Positions 9,981-19,525 are shown, counted from the first letter of the stretch. The stretch is 64,000 nucleotides of DNA from Streptomyces sp. NBC_01498 (GCF_036327775.1 NZ_CP109598.1:5406001-5470000), one strand, 5' to 3'. Program-made: numbers and translations. Notes: generated by a model not told the origin, from the letters alone.

Positions 9981-12020
9981 GTGGTGGGACACCTTCCCGA
10001 TGAGAAGACCAGTTTCGTGGGACGCACGGCCGAGCTGGCCGTGGTCCAACACGCACTGCGGGAGCGCCGGTTGACGACGCTCACCGGCCCCGGAGGCGTG
10101 GGCAAGACCCGGCTCGCGCTCCGCGCCGCCGATCACGCCGACGAGCGGTACCCCGACGGCGTGTGGTGGGTCGACCTCTCGCCGCTCGCCGACGAACGGC
10201 TCCTCCTGATCACCGTCTCCGACGCGCTCGGCCTCTCCGACCACACCCTCCGCACGCCCGTCGAGACCCTCTGCGCCTGGCTCGCCGACCGGCGGGCCCT
10301 GCTCGTACTCGACTGCTGCGAACGGCTGGTGGGCGCCTGCGCCCGGCTCGTCGGCGAACTCCTCGCCGCCGCCCCCGGCCTCACCGTCCTCGCCACCAGC
10401 CGCCAGCCGCTCGGCCACCCCGCCGAGGAACGCGTCGAAGTGGCACCCCTGCCGCTGGACGGCGACGACGAGAAGGGCCTCGCCCTCACCCTCTTCCGCG
10501 AACGCGCCGCCACGGCCGCCCCCGGCGTCTCCCTCGCCGGCCCGGCCGCCGCAGCCGCCGCCGACGCGATCTGCCGCCGCCTCGAAGGCATCCCGCTCGC
10601 CCTCGAACTCGCCTGCGCCCGCCTCGCCGACAACACCGTCACGGAGATCGCCGAACGGCTCACCTCCCGTCTCGACGTCCTCACCGACGACACCGTCTGG
10701 CCCCGCCGCCACCGGGCGCTGCGCACCGCCATCGGCTGGAGCCACGAACTGTGCGCCCCGCTCGAACGGCTGCTGTGGGCACGGCTGTCCGTCTTCGGCG
10801 GCGACATCGAGGAGACCGACGCGCGCGCCGTCTGCGCCGGCGGCCCTCTCACCCCCGACGGTGTCGGCCGCGCACTGACCGGCCTCGCCGAACGCTCGGT
10901 GCTGCGGCGCGACGGCACCCGCTACCGGATGCTCGACACCCTGCGCGAGTACGGCGCCCTCTGGCTGGCCGAACTCGGCGAGGAACGCGCGCTCGCCGAC
11001 CGGCACGCCGCGCGCTTCGCCGCGCTCGTCCGCGAGGCGCACGGCGGCTGGCTCGGCCGGGAGCAGGTCGCGTGGTACACCAGGGTCGCCGACAGCCACT
11101 CCGACCTGTGCGCCGCCCTCGACCACCTCCTCGCCACGGACCCCGCCGCCGCCCAGGAGATGGCGGGCCGGGTCGGCTTCTTCTGGACCTGCTGCGGCCA
11201 TCTCCACGAGGCCAGGATCTACCTGGAGCGCGCGCTCGCCGCCCACCACACCCTCGGACCGGACCGCACCCGCACGCTGTGGGCGCTCGGCCTGACCGTG
11301 ATGCTCCAGGGCGACCACGAGGAGGCGCGGCGCCTCGGCGAACGGTGCGGCCGGGTCGCCCGGCACGACAAGGACCCCGAGTCCGCGCTCTCGGCGGCGT
11401 ATCTGAGCGGCCTCACCTCCCTGATGACCGGGCACGCGCAGGCCGGCCACACACTCGCCGACCGCGCGCTGGAGGCCGTGGGCGGCGACGGGTTCTCGTA
11501 CCCCTCCCAACTGCGCTGCCGCCTCGTCCGTGTCTTCGCCCTCACCGGCCTCGGGCGGCTCGACGAGGCGGGCCGGGAAGCCGCCGAGCTCCGCGCGGAG
11601 TGCGCGGAACGCGGCGAGGTCTGGACCCGCTCGTACGCCGACTACCAGCTCTCCCTGGTCCGGCTGCTGACCGGCCGGCCGCACGAGGCGGAGACCCACG
11701 CCCGCGCGATGCTGGCCGGCAAGCACCAGCTGCGCGACAGCTTCGGCATCGCGCTCGGCCTCGACCTGCTGGCGGCGGCGGTGGCCGCGCAGGGCGACGG
11801 CGAACGCGCCGCGCTCCTCTACGGCACCGGCCAGGCGTACTGGCAGCTGGTCGGCCACCCGCAGCGCGGCACTCCCGAACTGGCCGAGGTGCGGGCCGAG
11901 TGCGAACGCCGGGCCCGTGCGTCGGTGGGGGACCGGGTGTACGAGGAGGCGTTCGGCCGGGGGCTGGCGGAGGGCGGCCGGTCGGGTCCGGCCGGGGCGC
12001 TGCGGGGACCGATCCCGTAA
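9981..12020 (+). CDS. AfsR/LuxR-type signal-transduction ATPase without a DNA-binding domain
   Basis: 679 aa from a GTG start. The N-terminus carries an NB-ARC-like NTPase domain: FVGRTAEL, Walker A GPGGVGKT at residues 36-43, Walker B LLVLDCCE at about 110, and the sensor-like ATSRQPLG near 140. An alpha-helical repeat half (about 380-660) resembles the TPR-like regions of AfsR and LuxR-type large ATP-binding regulators, ending with VGDRVYEEAFGRGLAEGG. In related proteins this tail is usually followed by a LuxR HTH, or an OmpR-type domain precedes the NTPase; neither is present. It could be a regulator that acts through a partner, or a decayed one. No ligand can be named. It stands alone between a terminator and a DUF4230 gene. 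Confidence 0.8.
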   Translation: MVGHLPDEKTSFVGRTAELAVVQHALRERRLTTLTGPGGVGKTRLALRAADHADERYPDGVWWVDLSPLADERLLLITVSDALGLSDHTLRTPVETLCAWLADRRALLVLDCCERLVGACARLVGELLAAAPGLTVLATSRQPLGHPAEERVEVAPLPLDGDDEKGLALTLFRERAATAAPGVSLAGPAAAAAADAICRRLEGIPLALELACARLADNTVTEIAERLTSRLDVLTDDTVWPRRHRALRTAIGWSHELCAPLERLLWARLSVFGGDIEETDARAVCAGGPLTPDGVGRALTGLAERSVLRRDGTRYRMLDTLREYGALWLAELGEERALADRHAARFAALVREAHGGWLGREQVAWYTRVADSHSDLCAALDHLLATDPAAAQEMAGRVGFFWTCCGHLHEARIYLERALAAHHTLGPDRTRTLWALGLTVMLQGDHEEARRLGERCGRVARHDKDPESALSAAYLSGLTSLMTGHAQAGHTLADRALEAVGGDGFSYPSQLRCRLVRVFALTGLGRLDEAGREAAELRAECAERGEVWTRSYADYQLSLVRLLTGRPHEAETHARAMLAGKHQLRDSFGIALGLDLLAAAVAAQGDGERAALLYGTGQAYWQLVGHPQRGTPELAEVRAECERRARASVGDRVYEEAFGRGLAEGGRSGPAGALRGPIP

Positions 12021-12136
12021 CCGGGCGGCTCCCGCCGGGGCGGGGCGCCAAGGTGTGCCGTACGCGGGGGAGTTGTCGCGAACTTGTTGCGGGTCCCTCC
12101 GTGCGTGAACTCCGGTGGACGGGTAATGCGGTAGGT

Positions 12137-12841
12137 ATGACGTCCACCGACGTGAAACCAGAACACGACCCGGCCCGGAGCAAGGGGCGCGTCCCGCGCG
12201 TGTCGAGGGCGCCCTGGTGGGTCAAACTGCCCGTCGGACTCGTGGTGCTCGTCGTGCTGCTCGGGCTCGGCAGCCGGCTCGACCTCGTGCCCGGCTTCGA
12301 CGACGTGTTCGGCGAGAAGACCCAGGACCGCACGGGTCCGACGCTGCTCAAGTCGATCCAGGACCTCAGCCGTTACCAGGCGGCGTCCGGCAACTTCCAG
12401 GTCGTGGTGGACCTGGAGAAGGACGCCAAGTACCTCCCGGACACCATCAAGGGCAGCCGCACCCTCTACGTCGGCGCCGGCAGCGTCGGGTCGTACGTGG
12501 ACCTCGGCGGGATCAGCGACGAGAACGTCCAGGTCAACAAGGAGCGGACCACCGCGACACTGCGGCTGCCGCACGCCCAGCTGGGCAAGGCCACGCTGGA
12601 CCCGGACCGCTCGTACGCCGTCTCCAAGCAGCGGGGACTGCTCGACCGGCTCGGTGACTTCTTCTCCGACAACCCGGCCGACGAGCGCGCCGTCAACAAG
12701 CTCGCCGCCCGGCACATCCAGACCGCCGCGAAGGACAGCGAACTGACCGAGCGCGCGGAGAAGAACACCACCAGCATGCTGCAAGGGCTGCTGACGTCGC
12801 TGGGCTTCAAGGAAGTGACGGTGGTGTACGGCACCGGCTGA
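12137..12841 (+). CDS. DUF4230 membrane-anchored protein
   Basis: 234 aa; ATG at 12137. It has a basic, Pro/Ser-rich cytoplasmic start (residues 1-28), one transmembrane helix (WWVKLPVGLVVLVVLLGLGS, about 28-47) and an exported domain matching DUF4230 (GPTLLKSIQDLSRYQAASGNF and FVD-like strands up to the end). Function is unknown in the family. The start replaces a much longer open frame that overlaps the preceding gene. It is convergent with the TetR gene, only 16 bp away. Neither a signal peptidase site nor a lipobox is visible, so I expect a type II membrane protein. Confidence 0.85.
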   Translation: MTSTDVKPEHDPARSKGRVPRVSRAPWWVKLPVGLVVLVVLLGLGSRLDLVPGFDDVFGEKTQDRTGPTLLKSIQDLSRYQAASGNFQVVVDLEKDAKYLPDTIKGSRTLYVGAGSVGSYVDLGGISDENVQVNKERTTATLRLPHAQLGKATLDPDRSYAVSKQRGLLDRLGDFFSDNPADERAVNKLAARHIQTAAKDSELTERAEKNTTSMLQGLLTSLGFKEVTVVYGTG

Positions 12842-12857
12842 CGGTCCGGCGCGTGTC

Positions 12858-13595
12858 TCACGCCCCGCGCGGGGCGGGCAGCGGTGCCGATCGCGGTGAC
12901 GGCACCGCTGCCGCGAGGGCGCCCAGCCGGGTCACCAGATCGGTGAACGGGCCGCCGGGCGGCTCGTCCGCGAGGATCGGCAGCAGAATTCCGGCCATCT
13001 CGTCGTCGTACGCGGCGCTCACGGCGGCCAGCGCGGCGAAGTCGTGCACGAGCTGCAACTCCAGCTCACCGCGCGGGACACGGCGGCCGTCCAGCCACAG
13101 CAGCGCGGTCGACTCGGCGAGCGACACCCAGGAGCGCACCACCAGTTCCAGCCGGGGCGGCGGCGACTCGACCGCCAGATGGGCCAGGATCTGCTCGTAC
13201 GCCGCCTGCCGCACCTCGTCGATCATGGCGTTGGCGGTGGACGAACCCACGGCCGGGCCACCCCGCATCAGCGCGAAGAAGCCGGGGCCGTGCTGGTCCA
13301 CGAAGTCGAAGAAGCGCGTCATGACGCGCAGCAGCCGGGCCCCGAGAGGGCCCTCGCGCGGCTCGGTGAAACGGTCGGCCAACTCGTCGGCGGCCCGCCG
13401 CAGCGCGGCCTCGTACAGAGACTGCTTGCCCGGGAAGTAGTGGTAGACGAGGGGGCGGGAGATACCGGCCGCCGCCGCGATCTCGTCGATGGAGACGTGG
13501 TCCGGCGAGCGGTGGCTGAAGAGTTCCAGCGCGACACCGATCAGTTGCTGGCGTCTCTCTTCGACGCCCATTCTGCGTCGGACCCCGGTCGTCAT
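12858..13595 (-). CDS. TetR/AcrR-family transcriptional regulator
   Basis: 245 aa; ATG at 13595. The N-terminal HTH is clear: RRQQLIGVALELFSHRSPDHVSIDEIAAAAGISRPLVYHYFPGKQSLYEAALRR, about residues 14-65 (shown here only as the family landmark: VSIDEIAAAAGISRPLVYHY). The ligand-binding half is variable and ends in a Pro/Ala-rich tail. It is divergent from the low-complexity membrane protein gene at 13648 with 52 bp between, so it may control that gene and itself; this is inference. The ligand cannot be predicted. Confidence 0.9.
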   Translation of the reverse strand: MTTGVRRRMGVEERRQQLIGVALELFSHRSPDHVSIDEIAAAAGISRPLVYHYFPGKQSLYEAALRRAADELADRFTEPREGPLGARLLRVMTRFFDFVDQHGPGFFALMRGGPAVGSSTANAMIDEVRQAAYEQILAHLAVESPPPRLELVVRSWVSLAESTALLWLDGRRVPRGELELQLVHDFAALAAVSAAYDDEMAGILLPILADEPPGGPFTDLVTRLGALAAAVPSPRSAPLPAPRGA

Positions 13596-13647
13596 ATGAA
13601 CAGCCTAACCGTCGGTGGCTGAAGCCTGTCGGTTACGCTCGCCGACC

Positions 13648-14523
13648 ATGAGCGCATCTGACCAGGAAGAGGTCACCGAAATCCCGGAACCGGCACCGGA
13701 GTCGGAGCAGGAGCGGGAGGCGGCGGACCTCGACCGGGAGAGCGCCGACGACGAGCGCGCGGAACGCGCCGCGGACACGGAACGGGTCGCGCGACGGGAC
13801 GTGGAACAGGGCTCGGAACGGGACTCGGAACGGGATGTGGAGCAGGGCTCGGAACGGGACGCCGACGAAGACGGCGGTGACCGCGACGACGTGCCTGGCA
13901 GCGACAGCGACGACAAGGACGGCAGCGGCGTTGACGCACGGGGCGGCGCCGCCGCCGAGGTGGACGACGAAGCCGACCCGGACGAGCGCGACGGGCACGA
14001 CGGGCGGAGCGAGCGCGACGAGCGTCCCGATCCGGGCGGGCACGCCGATCCCGCCGACCCGGCCGTGCGTCCCGGCCACGCCAATCCAGCAGATCCGGAC
14101 GAGCGGGCGGATCCGGGCGGGCCGGCGGAGCGTCCCGGCCACGACGAGCGTCCCGGTCCGGACGGCCACGGCGATCCCGCCGACCCGGCCGAGCGCGACG
14201 AGCGCCCCCATCCGGACGAGCGTCCCGGGGACCCCGGCCACCGCGACCCCGCCGGGCACGACGACACCGCCCTCACCCCGAGCCAGGCCCGCCGTATCCG
14301 TGTCATCGTCGCCTCGGTGCTCCTGGTCGCCATGGCCGTTGTGCTCGCCGTCCGTCTCGCGGGCGGCAGTTCCGTGCTCGTCCTCGGCGTCTACGGCCTC
14401 GCGACGGTCCTCTGCGGAGTCGTCATCGAACTGAGCCGGTACGGCCGCACCCGCCTCGCCAGCTGGCTCCTCGGCTTCGTCGTCGTCGCCACGCTCGCCA
14501 CCGACGTGCTGTTCCTGCCCTGA
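13648..14523 (+). CDS. Acidic low-complexity protein with C-terminal membrane domain
   Basis: 291 aa; ATG at 13648. Residues 1-210 are almost entirely Asp, Glu, Arg, Gly, Pro and His in loose repeats (SERDSERDVEQGSERD, then DPADPAERP-like units), with no predicted fold. Residues about 220-291 contain three hydrophobic helices (VIVASVLLVAMAVVLAVRLAG, VLVLGVYGLATVLCGVVIEL, LASWLLGFVVVATLATDVLFL). The membrane part looks like a small conserved actinobacterial integral membrane protein to which a long charged cytoplasmic tail has been added. Function unknown. It is divergent from the TetR gene and convergent with the gene at 14544-15494, sharing a hairpin at the end. Confidence 0.75.
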   Translation: MSASDQEEVTEIPEPAPESEQEREAADLDRESADDERAERAADTERVARRDVEQGSERDSERDVEQGSERDADEDGGDRDDVPGSDSDDKDGSGVDARGGAAAEVDDEADPDERDGHDGRSERDERPDPGGHADPADPAVRPGHANPADPDERADPGGPAERPGHDERPGPDGHGDPADPAERDERPHPDERPGDPGHRDPAGHDDTALTPSQARRIRVIVASVLLVAMAVVLAVRLAGGSSVLVLGVYGLATVLCGVVIELSRYGRTRLASWLLGFVVVATLATDVLFLP

Positions 14524-14524
14524 C

Positions 14525-14566
14525 CACGGGCGGGCCCGGCCCGTCAGCGCGGGGCGCCCGCCCGTG
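14525..14566. terminator. Hairpin between convergent genes
   Basis: CACGGGCGGGC (14525-14535) pairs perfectly with GCCCGCCCGTG (14556-14566) around a 20-nt loop. The right arm falls inside the last codons of the minus-strand gene, so it most plausibly ends transcription of the plus-strand membrane gene. Confidence 0.5.
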
Positions 14567-15494
14567 TCCCGTCGGCCGGCGCCCCGTCCAGTTCCGCGCG
14601 CTCACCGGGCTTCGCCCGTACCGCCAGCACCCGGCCCCGCGCCTCGCCCGTGACACCGCCCGTCGCCCGCACGGAACGGAACGCGTCGCTCCCGGCCGCG
14701 AGCACGTACCAGCCGCCGTCGCGCGACTTCCACAGCACGCCCGCCAGCACGCCCGCCAGCACGCGCGGCTCCCGCGCGCCGCACGCCGGCGAGTTCTCCG
14801 CCCGCGCCGCGCCCGCGCCCGGCTGCGCCGCCGCCGCCGACGGCGGCAGCCGCCGCAGCAGATCGGTCGGGCGCACCTGGAGCGAACAGGCGTCGTACTC
14901 GGGGGACTCCAGCAGCGCCGCGCCCTCCGTACCGATGCCGTCGGCCTCCGCGAGTGCCGCGCGTGGGTCCGCGACCCCGGCGGCGGTGAGCAGGCGCCGC
15001 ACCTCCGGATCGGGCAGCCGTTCCGGCCCCCTCAGTACGAAGGCGGCCCTGGCGGGGGAGGAGAGCGCCGACAGGCGCCGGTCCGGGGCGAGTTCGTCGG
15101 CGCCGCCCGAGCGCGGGAACAGCCGCAGGCCCCACACGCGCGGCAGCGGCGACGGAAGCCGTCCGCGCCGGGGCCACACCCGACGGCGCTCGGGACGCCC
15201 CGCGTCGAGTGCCTGCCGCAGCGCCTGACCGCGTACGACGGCGTATGCGTCGTCGCGGGTCGCGGCCGTACGGGCGCGCGGCAGCGAGCGCTGCACGACG
15301 GAGTGCGCCGTGAGTACCCGGCGGTTGCGGCCGAGGGCGGGCGGCAGCACGAGAGAGGCGATCCGCACCAGCCGGGGGTAGTGCTCGACGAGCGCGGCCT
15401 CGGCCTCCTCCACACCGACCGGCGCGGGGGAGGGGCCGGGCCGGTGTGGAGCGGCGGCGTGGGCGGAGGCCGTGGCGGCGTCGGGTGGGGGCAC
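14544..15494 (-). CDS. Uncharacterised protein, possibly a degenerate sigma-factor-like protein
   Basis: 316 aa from GTG at 15494. I do not recognise a named family. The segment LVEHYPRLVRIASLVLPPAL, the helix HSVVQRSLPRARTAATRDDAYAVVRGQALRQALDA and the later LSALSSPARAAFVLRGPERLPDPEVRRLL are laid out like regions 2 and 4 of ECF sigma factors, but they lack a convincing DNA-binding HTH. The C-terminal part (about 205-300) has WKSRDGGWYVLAAGSDAFRSV, which looks like a separate beta-rich unit. No signal peptide or membrane segment is visible. Codon composition is normal for the region, so it is likely a real gene. Confidence 0.65.
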   Translation of the reverse strand: MPPPDAATASAHAAAPHRPGPSPAPVGVEEAEAALVEHYPRLVRIASLVLPPALGRNRRVLTAHSVVQRSLPRARTAATRDDAYAVVRGQALRQALDAGRPERRRVWPRRGRLPSPLPRVWGLRLFPRSGGADELAPDRRLSALSSPARAAFVLRGPERLPDPEVRRLLTAAGVADPRAALAEADGIGTEGAALLESPEYDACSLQVRPTDLLRRLPPSAAAAQPGAGAARAENSPACGAREPRVLAGVLAGVLWKSRDGGWYVLAAGSDAFRSVRATGGVTGEARGRVLAVRAKPGERAELDGAPADGTRAGAPR

Positions 15495-15643
15495 GTCCAG
15501 CAGAACGAGCGACGCGTCCCGCGGTCACTGCTCCCGCCCCGACGGCGGCGGTCAACTCCCCTTCCGCGGCGGGGCCTTCACCACGGCACCCGGTGATCAC
15601 CCGCCCACCGGGCGGGACCGTCCGGGCCCCGCCGCCCGCCGCG

Positions 15644-18600
15644 CTACTTGCCGTTCCGGCCTCCGGCCGACACCGCCCATCCGTCGAACTCGACCGTGCC
15701 GCGCAGTTCGCTGCCGCCGTTCGACGCGCTCATGAACAGGCCGACGTCCTGCGCACCGGCCGCGCCCGGCACCGTGACCGTGGCGACCGTGCGCCAGGTC
15801 GCCCCGTCGTCCGTCGAGAACGACCCGGTGAACTTGGTGCCGGAGCGCGCCAGCCGCAGCAGCACCGGGGCGGTGACACCCGTGACACGCCGGTAGGTGT
15901 CGAGCGTGCCGTCGCCCGTCGCGTCGTACGACAGCACCACGCCGCTCGACGGTGTCACCGCCAGGTTGACGAATCCGGGGGAGCCGGGCGTCGCGAGGCC
16001 GTTGCGGGCGACGACGCCCGCGCGGGCCCACGCCCCGGTGTCCTCCTGCGCGGTGACCCGCACCGTCGCGCTCGCCCCGTCCCCGAGGGCGCCTCCTTCG
16101 TAGGCCGTGCCGAACTGCGCGGTCGCCCGCCACAGGTCCCGCCCGCCGCCGTTGATCGCGAAGCGGTCGCCGAGCTGCCCGAACACCGCCCCGTTGCTCG
16201 TGTACGTGCGCCAGCGCGCGGCCGGCGGACCGGCGACGTACAGGGTGCCGCGCCGGACGGTCAGTACGCGCTCCTCGCCGCTGGGCCCGTACGTGAGCGC
16301 CAGCGCGTACGGCTGCGGGCGCAGCGGCGCCGTCAGCGGCTCACCGGGGGCGGTGACCGACCAGGAGGCGGAGCCGGTGCCGGCCGGTTCGACGGCGGGC
16401 AGCCGGGCCGGGCCGTCGGGGCGGGCGTCGGGGCCGGTGAGGGTGAGGTCGACGGGGCCGGTGCCGCGCAGCCCGTTGGTGTTGCGGAAGTCGGCCCGCA
16501 GGGTGCCCGTGGCGCCGGGCGCGAGGGCGGGCGGGTCGGCGGTGACGGTGACGGTGCCCTGGTACGGGGCGCCGGCCAGGGCGTCCCGTACCCGCAGGGC
16601 GGTCCGGTGGGCGTCCCCGGTGGCCCGGACCGGGTAGGCGTCGCGCGCCCGTGTCCACGCCTCCTCGTCCGGGTACCAGTCCCGTTCGTCGAGCGGCTCG
16701 GGCGCCCGTCCGTCCGCGAGTGCGTCGGCCAGGCCGTCCAGATACGTCTGCCACTGCGGCAGATGGACGTCGGAGAGCAGGCCGTGCCAGTCGCGGTTGG
16801 CGTAGTTGCTGAGGACGTCGGCCGCCGAGCGGTCCGCCCAGGTGGTGATCAGCGCCCGTGCCGTCCGCTCCAGCGTCACGGCCTCCTCGGGGCCGGTCGC
16901 GAGCCGTTTGGCGTCCTCCAGCCAGGGCCCCAGCAGGAACGCCCGGTGGCAGCCCGCCATGGTGTCGCTCAGCCGCAGCAGTCTCAGCCACAGCGCGGCC
17001 AGCGCGCGGAACGTCTCGGTGTCGCCTCCTTGGTAGGCGCCGCGCAACTGCGGCAGCAGCAGCCGGGACCGGTTGGCCAGCGCCTGCCGGGCCAGTTCCG
17101 TCACGTCGTGGCGGTACGCGTCCGAGCCGCGCAGCCCTTCCGCCACCTCCAGCAGCGAGTCGAACGCCTTGTCGAACTCGGCGGTGTCGTAGCCGGTCTC
17201 GACGGGGGCGGTGAGCGAGGGACGGTGGGCGAAGAGGGAGTCGACGGGGCGGCCGTCGGCGGTCGTCAGCCGGTACGCGGTCGCCGCGAGGAACCCGAAG
17301 GCGTCCCGTGCGGCGGTGTCCTCGCCGCCGTAGCGCAGATCGGCGTACGACCGGAACCAGCTCGCGCGGTCGACCGGCTCCCGGCGCCAGGCGAGTTCGC
17401 TGAACAGCTCGAAGGCCGCCGGGTCGCGCTCGGCGGCCTCCGGCATGTAGGCGGTGCCGACGAGCGCGCTGCCCGGTTTGTCGCGCCAGGCGGTGAACCG
17501 TTCCGTCCAGCGGTCGGTGTTGGCGCCCAGCGTCGTACGGCCGCCGAAGTTCGGGATGGTGCCGAACGCGTACGGCGTTCCGCCCCAGTCCCGTTCCCGG
17601 TCCGTCACGGAGTCGAGGTCGGACAGGCCGTCCACGATCAGCACCCGGTCGGTGTCGAGGGCGTCGAGCAGCGCCGGTACGGGGTTGTTCCGCCAGCCGA
17701 GGATCACCCAGGTCGCGTCGGGGCGGGCCGTGCGGAGCGCCGTCTCGACGGCGCGGGCCGCGTCGGCCACGGGCACGTCGCCGGCGATGCCGCCCTCGTG
17801 CAGCAGGTCCATCTTGACGTGGTCGACCGGGCCGAGGAGTTCGCCCTGGTGCCGGTAGTAGGCGGCGGCGACCTCGGCGAAGACGGGGGTGCGCGGGTCG
17901 AGCCAGTCGGGGCGGGGCAGACCGTTCCAGCTGCCCTGGGGCACGGTCCGGGCGCCGGGGTTGCGGGCGGCGAATCCGTCGGGGACGGTGCCGAAGTAGC
18001 CGGGGAGCACGGGGGACATGCCCAGTTCGCGCGCCCGGTCGGTGATCCGCCGGCCGAGCCGGGCGCGGCGCCCGATCAGCTCGGGGGAGAGCGGGCCGCC
18101 GTACGCGCTCATGTTCTGGAGCAGCCACCACGGCTGGTGGGAGGGGGTGGGCAGCCACGCGCGGGCCTCGGCGTCGGTGTAGCCGAAGCCGGTCAGCAGC
18201 CGGTGGTAGACCGCCTCGTGTCCGGTGGTGACGAGGATCTCGTTGCAGCCGTGCAGGGCGAGGATGTCGAGCAGCCGTTCCCAGCGGGGCCAGTCTGCGT
18301 ACGGGGCGGTGTAGCCGTCGTGGGTGTCGTTGAGGGCGAACCGGTGGCGTACGGTCGCCGAGCGCTCCAGGGGGCGGCGGGGCGCGGGCAGGGTGGCCGG
18401 GAGGTCGGTCCGGCTTCCCGACCAGGTGAGATGGGCGCCGCAGGTGTACTTCAGATACCAGTGCACCCCGGTGAGCAGGACTCCGGCGTCGGTGCCGGAC
18501 ACCTCGATCCGGCCGGCGGAGCCGGTGACGCGGAACCGCTCGGGGCCGCCGCCGTCCGGGACCTGGAAGTGGAACTGGTCGGCGTGGGCGGGGAGCAGAC

Positions 18601-18790
18601 GGCCGACGGCGGCGCGGGCGGCGGCGACCGAGGCGGCCGGGTCTGCGGCCCGGCGGGAGGCGGAAGCGGCCGGGGGGAGGGCCGCGGCGGAGGAACGCGC
18701 GGTCAGCGCCGTACCGATCCCGACGGCTCCGGCGCCCGCCAGCACGGCGCGCCGGGAGGGGGACGAGGGGGGCGGCGGCAGCTCGTTCAT
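15644..18790 (-). CDS. Secreted alpha-N-acetylglucosaminidase (GH89, NAGLU-like)
   Basis: 1048 aa; ATG at 18790. A twin-arginine signal (SRRAVLAGAGAVGIGTAL, about residues 11-28) indicates Tat export. Residues about 50-700 match the NAGLU family: the N-terminal domain ending LTGVHWYLKYTCGAHLTW, the TIM-barrel segment MNMALALHG-type (here ERLLDILALHGCNEILVTTG), LLQNMSAYGGPLS, VKMDLLHEGGIAGDVP and WVILGWRNNPVPALLDAL. An NEW3-like beta domain (about 725-800) and a C-terminal concanavalin-like module resembling DUF1349 (about 860-1040) follow. The enzyme removes terminal alpha-linked GlcNAc from glycans. It is monocistronic and divergent from a lipoprotein gene. Confidence 0.88.
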   Translation of the reverse strand: MNELPPPPSSPSRRAVLAGAGAVGIGTALTARSSAAALPPAASASRRAADPAASVAAARAAVGRLLPAHADQFHFQVPDGGGPERFRVTGSAGRIEVSGTDAGVLLTGVHWYLKYTCGAHLTWSGSRTDLPATLPAPRRPLERSATVRHRFALNDTHDGYTAPYADWPRWERLLDILALHGCNEILVTTGHEAVYHRLLTGFGYTDAEARAWLPTPSHQPWWLLQNMSAYGGPLSPELIGRRARLGRRITDRARELGMSPVLPGYFGTVPDGFAARNPGARTVPQGSWNGLPRPDWLDPRTPVFAEVAAAYYRHQGELLGPVDHVKMDLLHEGGIAGDVPVADAARAVETALRTARPDATWVILGWRNNPVPALLDALDTDRVLIVDGLSDLDSVTDRERDWGGTPYAFGTIPNFGGRTTLGANTDRWTERFTAWRDKPGSALVGTAYMPEAAERDPAAFELFSELAWRREPVDRASWFRSYADLRYGGEDTAARDAFGFLAATAYRLTTADGRPVDSLFAHRPSLTAPVETGYDTAEFDKAFDSLLEVAEGLRGSDAYRHDVTELARQALANRSRLLLPQLRGAYQGGDTETFRALAALWLRLLRLSDTMAGCHRAFLLGPWLEDAKRLATGPEEAVTLERTARALITTWADRSAADVLSNYANRDWHGLLSDVHLPQWQTYLDGLADALADGRAPEPLDERDWYPDEEAWTRARDAYPVRATGDAHRTALRVRDALAGAPYQGTVTVTADPPALAPGATGTLRADFRNTNGLRGTGPVDLTLTGPDARPDGPARLPAVEPAGTGSASWSVTAPGEPLTAPLRPQPYALALTYGPSGEERVLTVRRGTLYVAGPPAARWRTYTSNGAVFGQLGDRFAINGGGRDLWRATAQFGTAYEGGALGDGASATVRVTAQEDTGAWARAGVVARNGLATPGSPGFVNLAVTPSSGVVLSYDATGDGTLDTYRRVTGVTAPVLLRLARSGTKFTGSFSTDDGATWRTVATVTVPGAAGAQDVGLFMSASNGGSELRGTVEFDGWAVSAGGRNGK

Positions 18791-18935
18791 CAGCGGTCCT
18801 CTGTTACGGGGTGTGACTACAGGGTGTGACGACAGGTGCGTGCGGAGCGCACGTTAACGACGAGGAGGGGGGTGGGCAACGATGCGATGCGTCGTTCACT
18901 CGCGCGGGGGCTTGCGGACAGGGCACGATGGCCGA

Positions 18936-19475
18936 ATGCGTACAGAGCGACCCCGAGTGGCACTGGTGGTACTGGCCCTGGCCCTGCTGAGCGGCTGCGG
19001 CGCGAAGGACGACGCGGCCCCGAAGGTGCCCAGAACGGCGACCGGGAGCCTCGAACAGCTGGCCGAGAAGGCCACATGCGACCCGAACGTGCAGACCGAC
19101 GCGGAGGAGTTGCGTCAGGCCAACTGCACAACGAGTGACGGAAGATACATCCTCACCACGTTCGCGACCGACCGCGGTCTGCGGGAGTGGATCAACGAGG
19201 CCAACGACTACGGCGGCGCGTATCTCGTCGGCAGGAAATGGGTCGCCAGCGGCGACGAGAAGGTGATCGAGTCGCTGCGCGGCCGGCTGGGCGGGAGCGT
19301 CGAGAAGGGCGCGGAGCACGGCGGCGGTGACCACGAGGGCGGCGACGCCACCGGCGGTGACACCGCCGGACACGAGAGCGGCGGTCACGACACCGGCGGT
19401 CACGAGGAGACCGGTCAGGACGGTACCGGCCAGGAGGACGGCGGGGAGCACGCCGGGCACACCGGCGGGAACTGA
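18936..19475 (+). CDS. Small lipoprotein with a Gly/His/Asp-rich tail
   Basis: 179 aa; ATG at 18936 is chosen over an in-frame ATG at 18882 because it directly begins a lipoprotein signal (RPRVALVVLALALLSGCG) with the lipobox cysteine near residue 21. The folded part (about 40-110) contains two cysteines (TCDPNVQTDAEELRQANCTT) and RYILTTFATDRGLREWINEANDYGG, typical of a conserved Streptomyces lipoprotein of unknown function. Residues about 120-179 are low complexity (EHGGGDHEGGDATGGD-like), rich in His and acidic residues and possibly metal-binding. The gene ends at a strong hairpin shared with the convergent DUF1996 gene. Confidence 0.8.
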   Translation: MRTERPRVALVVLALALLSGCGAKDDAAPKVPRTATGSLEQLAEKATCDPNVQTDAEELRQANCTTSDGRYILTTFATDRGLREWINEANDYGGAYLVGRKWVASGDEKVIESLRGRLGGSVEKGAEHGGGDHEGGDATGGDTAGHESGGHDTGGHEETGQDGTGQEDGGEHAGHTGGN

Positions 19476-19491
19476 GCGGACACGACGAAGA

Positions 19492-19525
19492 CGCCGGCCG
19501 GGCTGCGTACACAGCCCGGCCGGCG
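19492..19525. terminator. Bidirectional hairpin terminator
   Basis: CGCCGGCCGGGCTG (19492-19505) pairs perfectly with its complement at 19512-19525 around a 6-nt loop, between two convergent genes. Confidence 0.85.
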
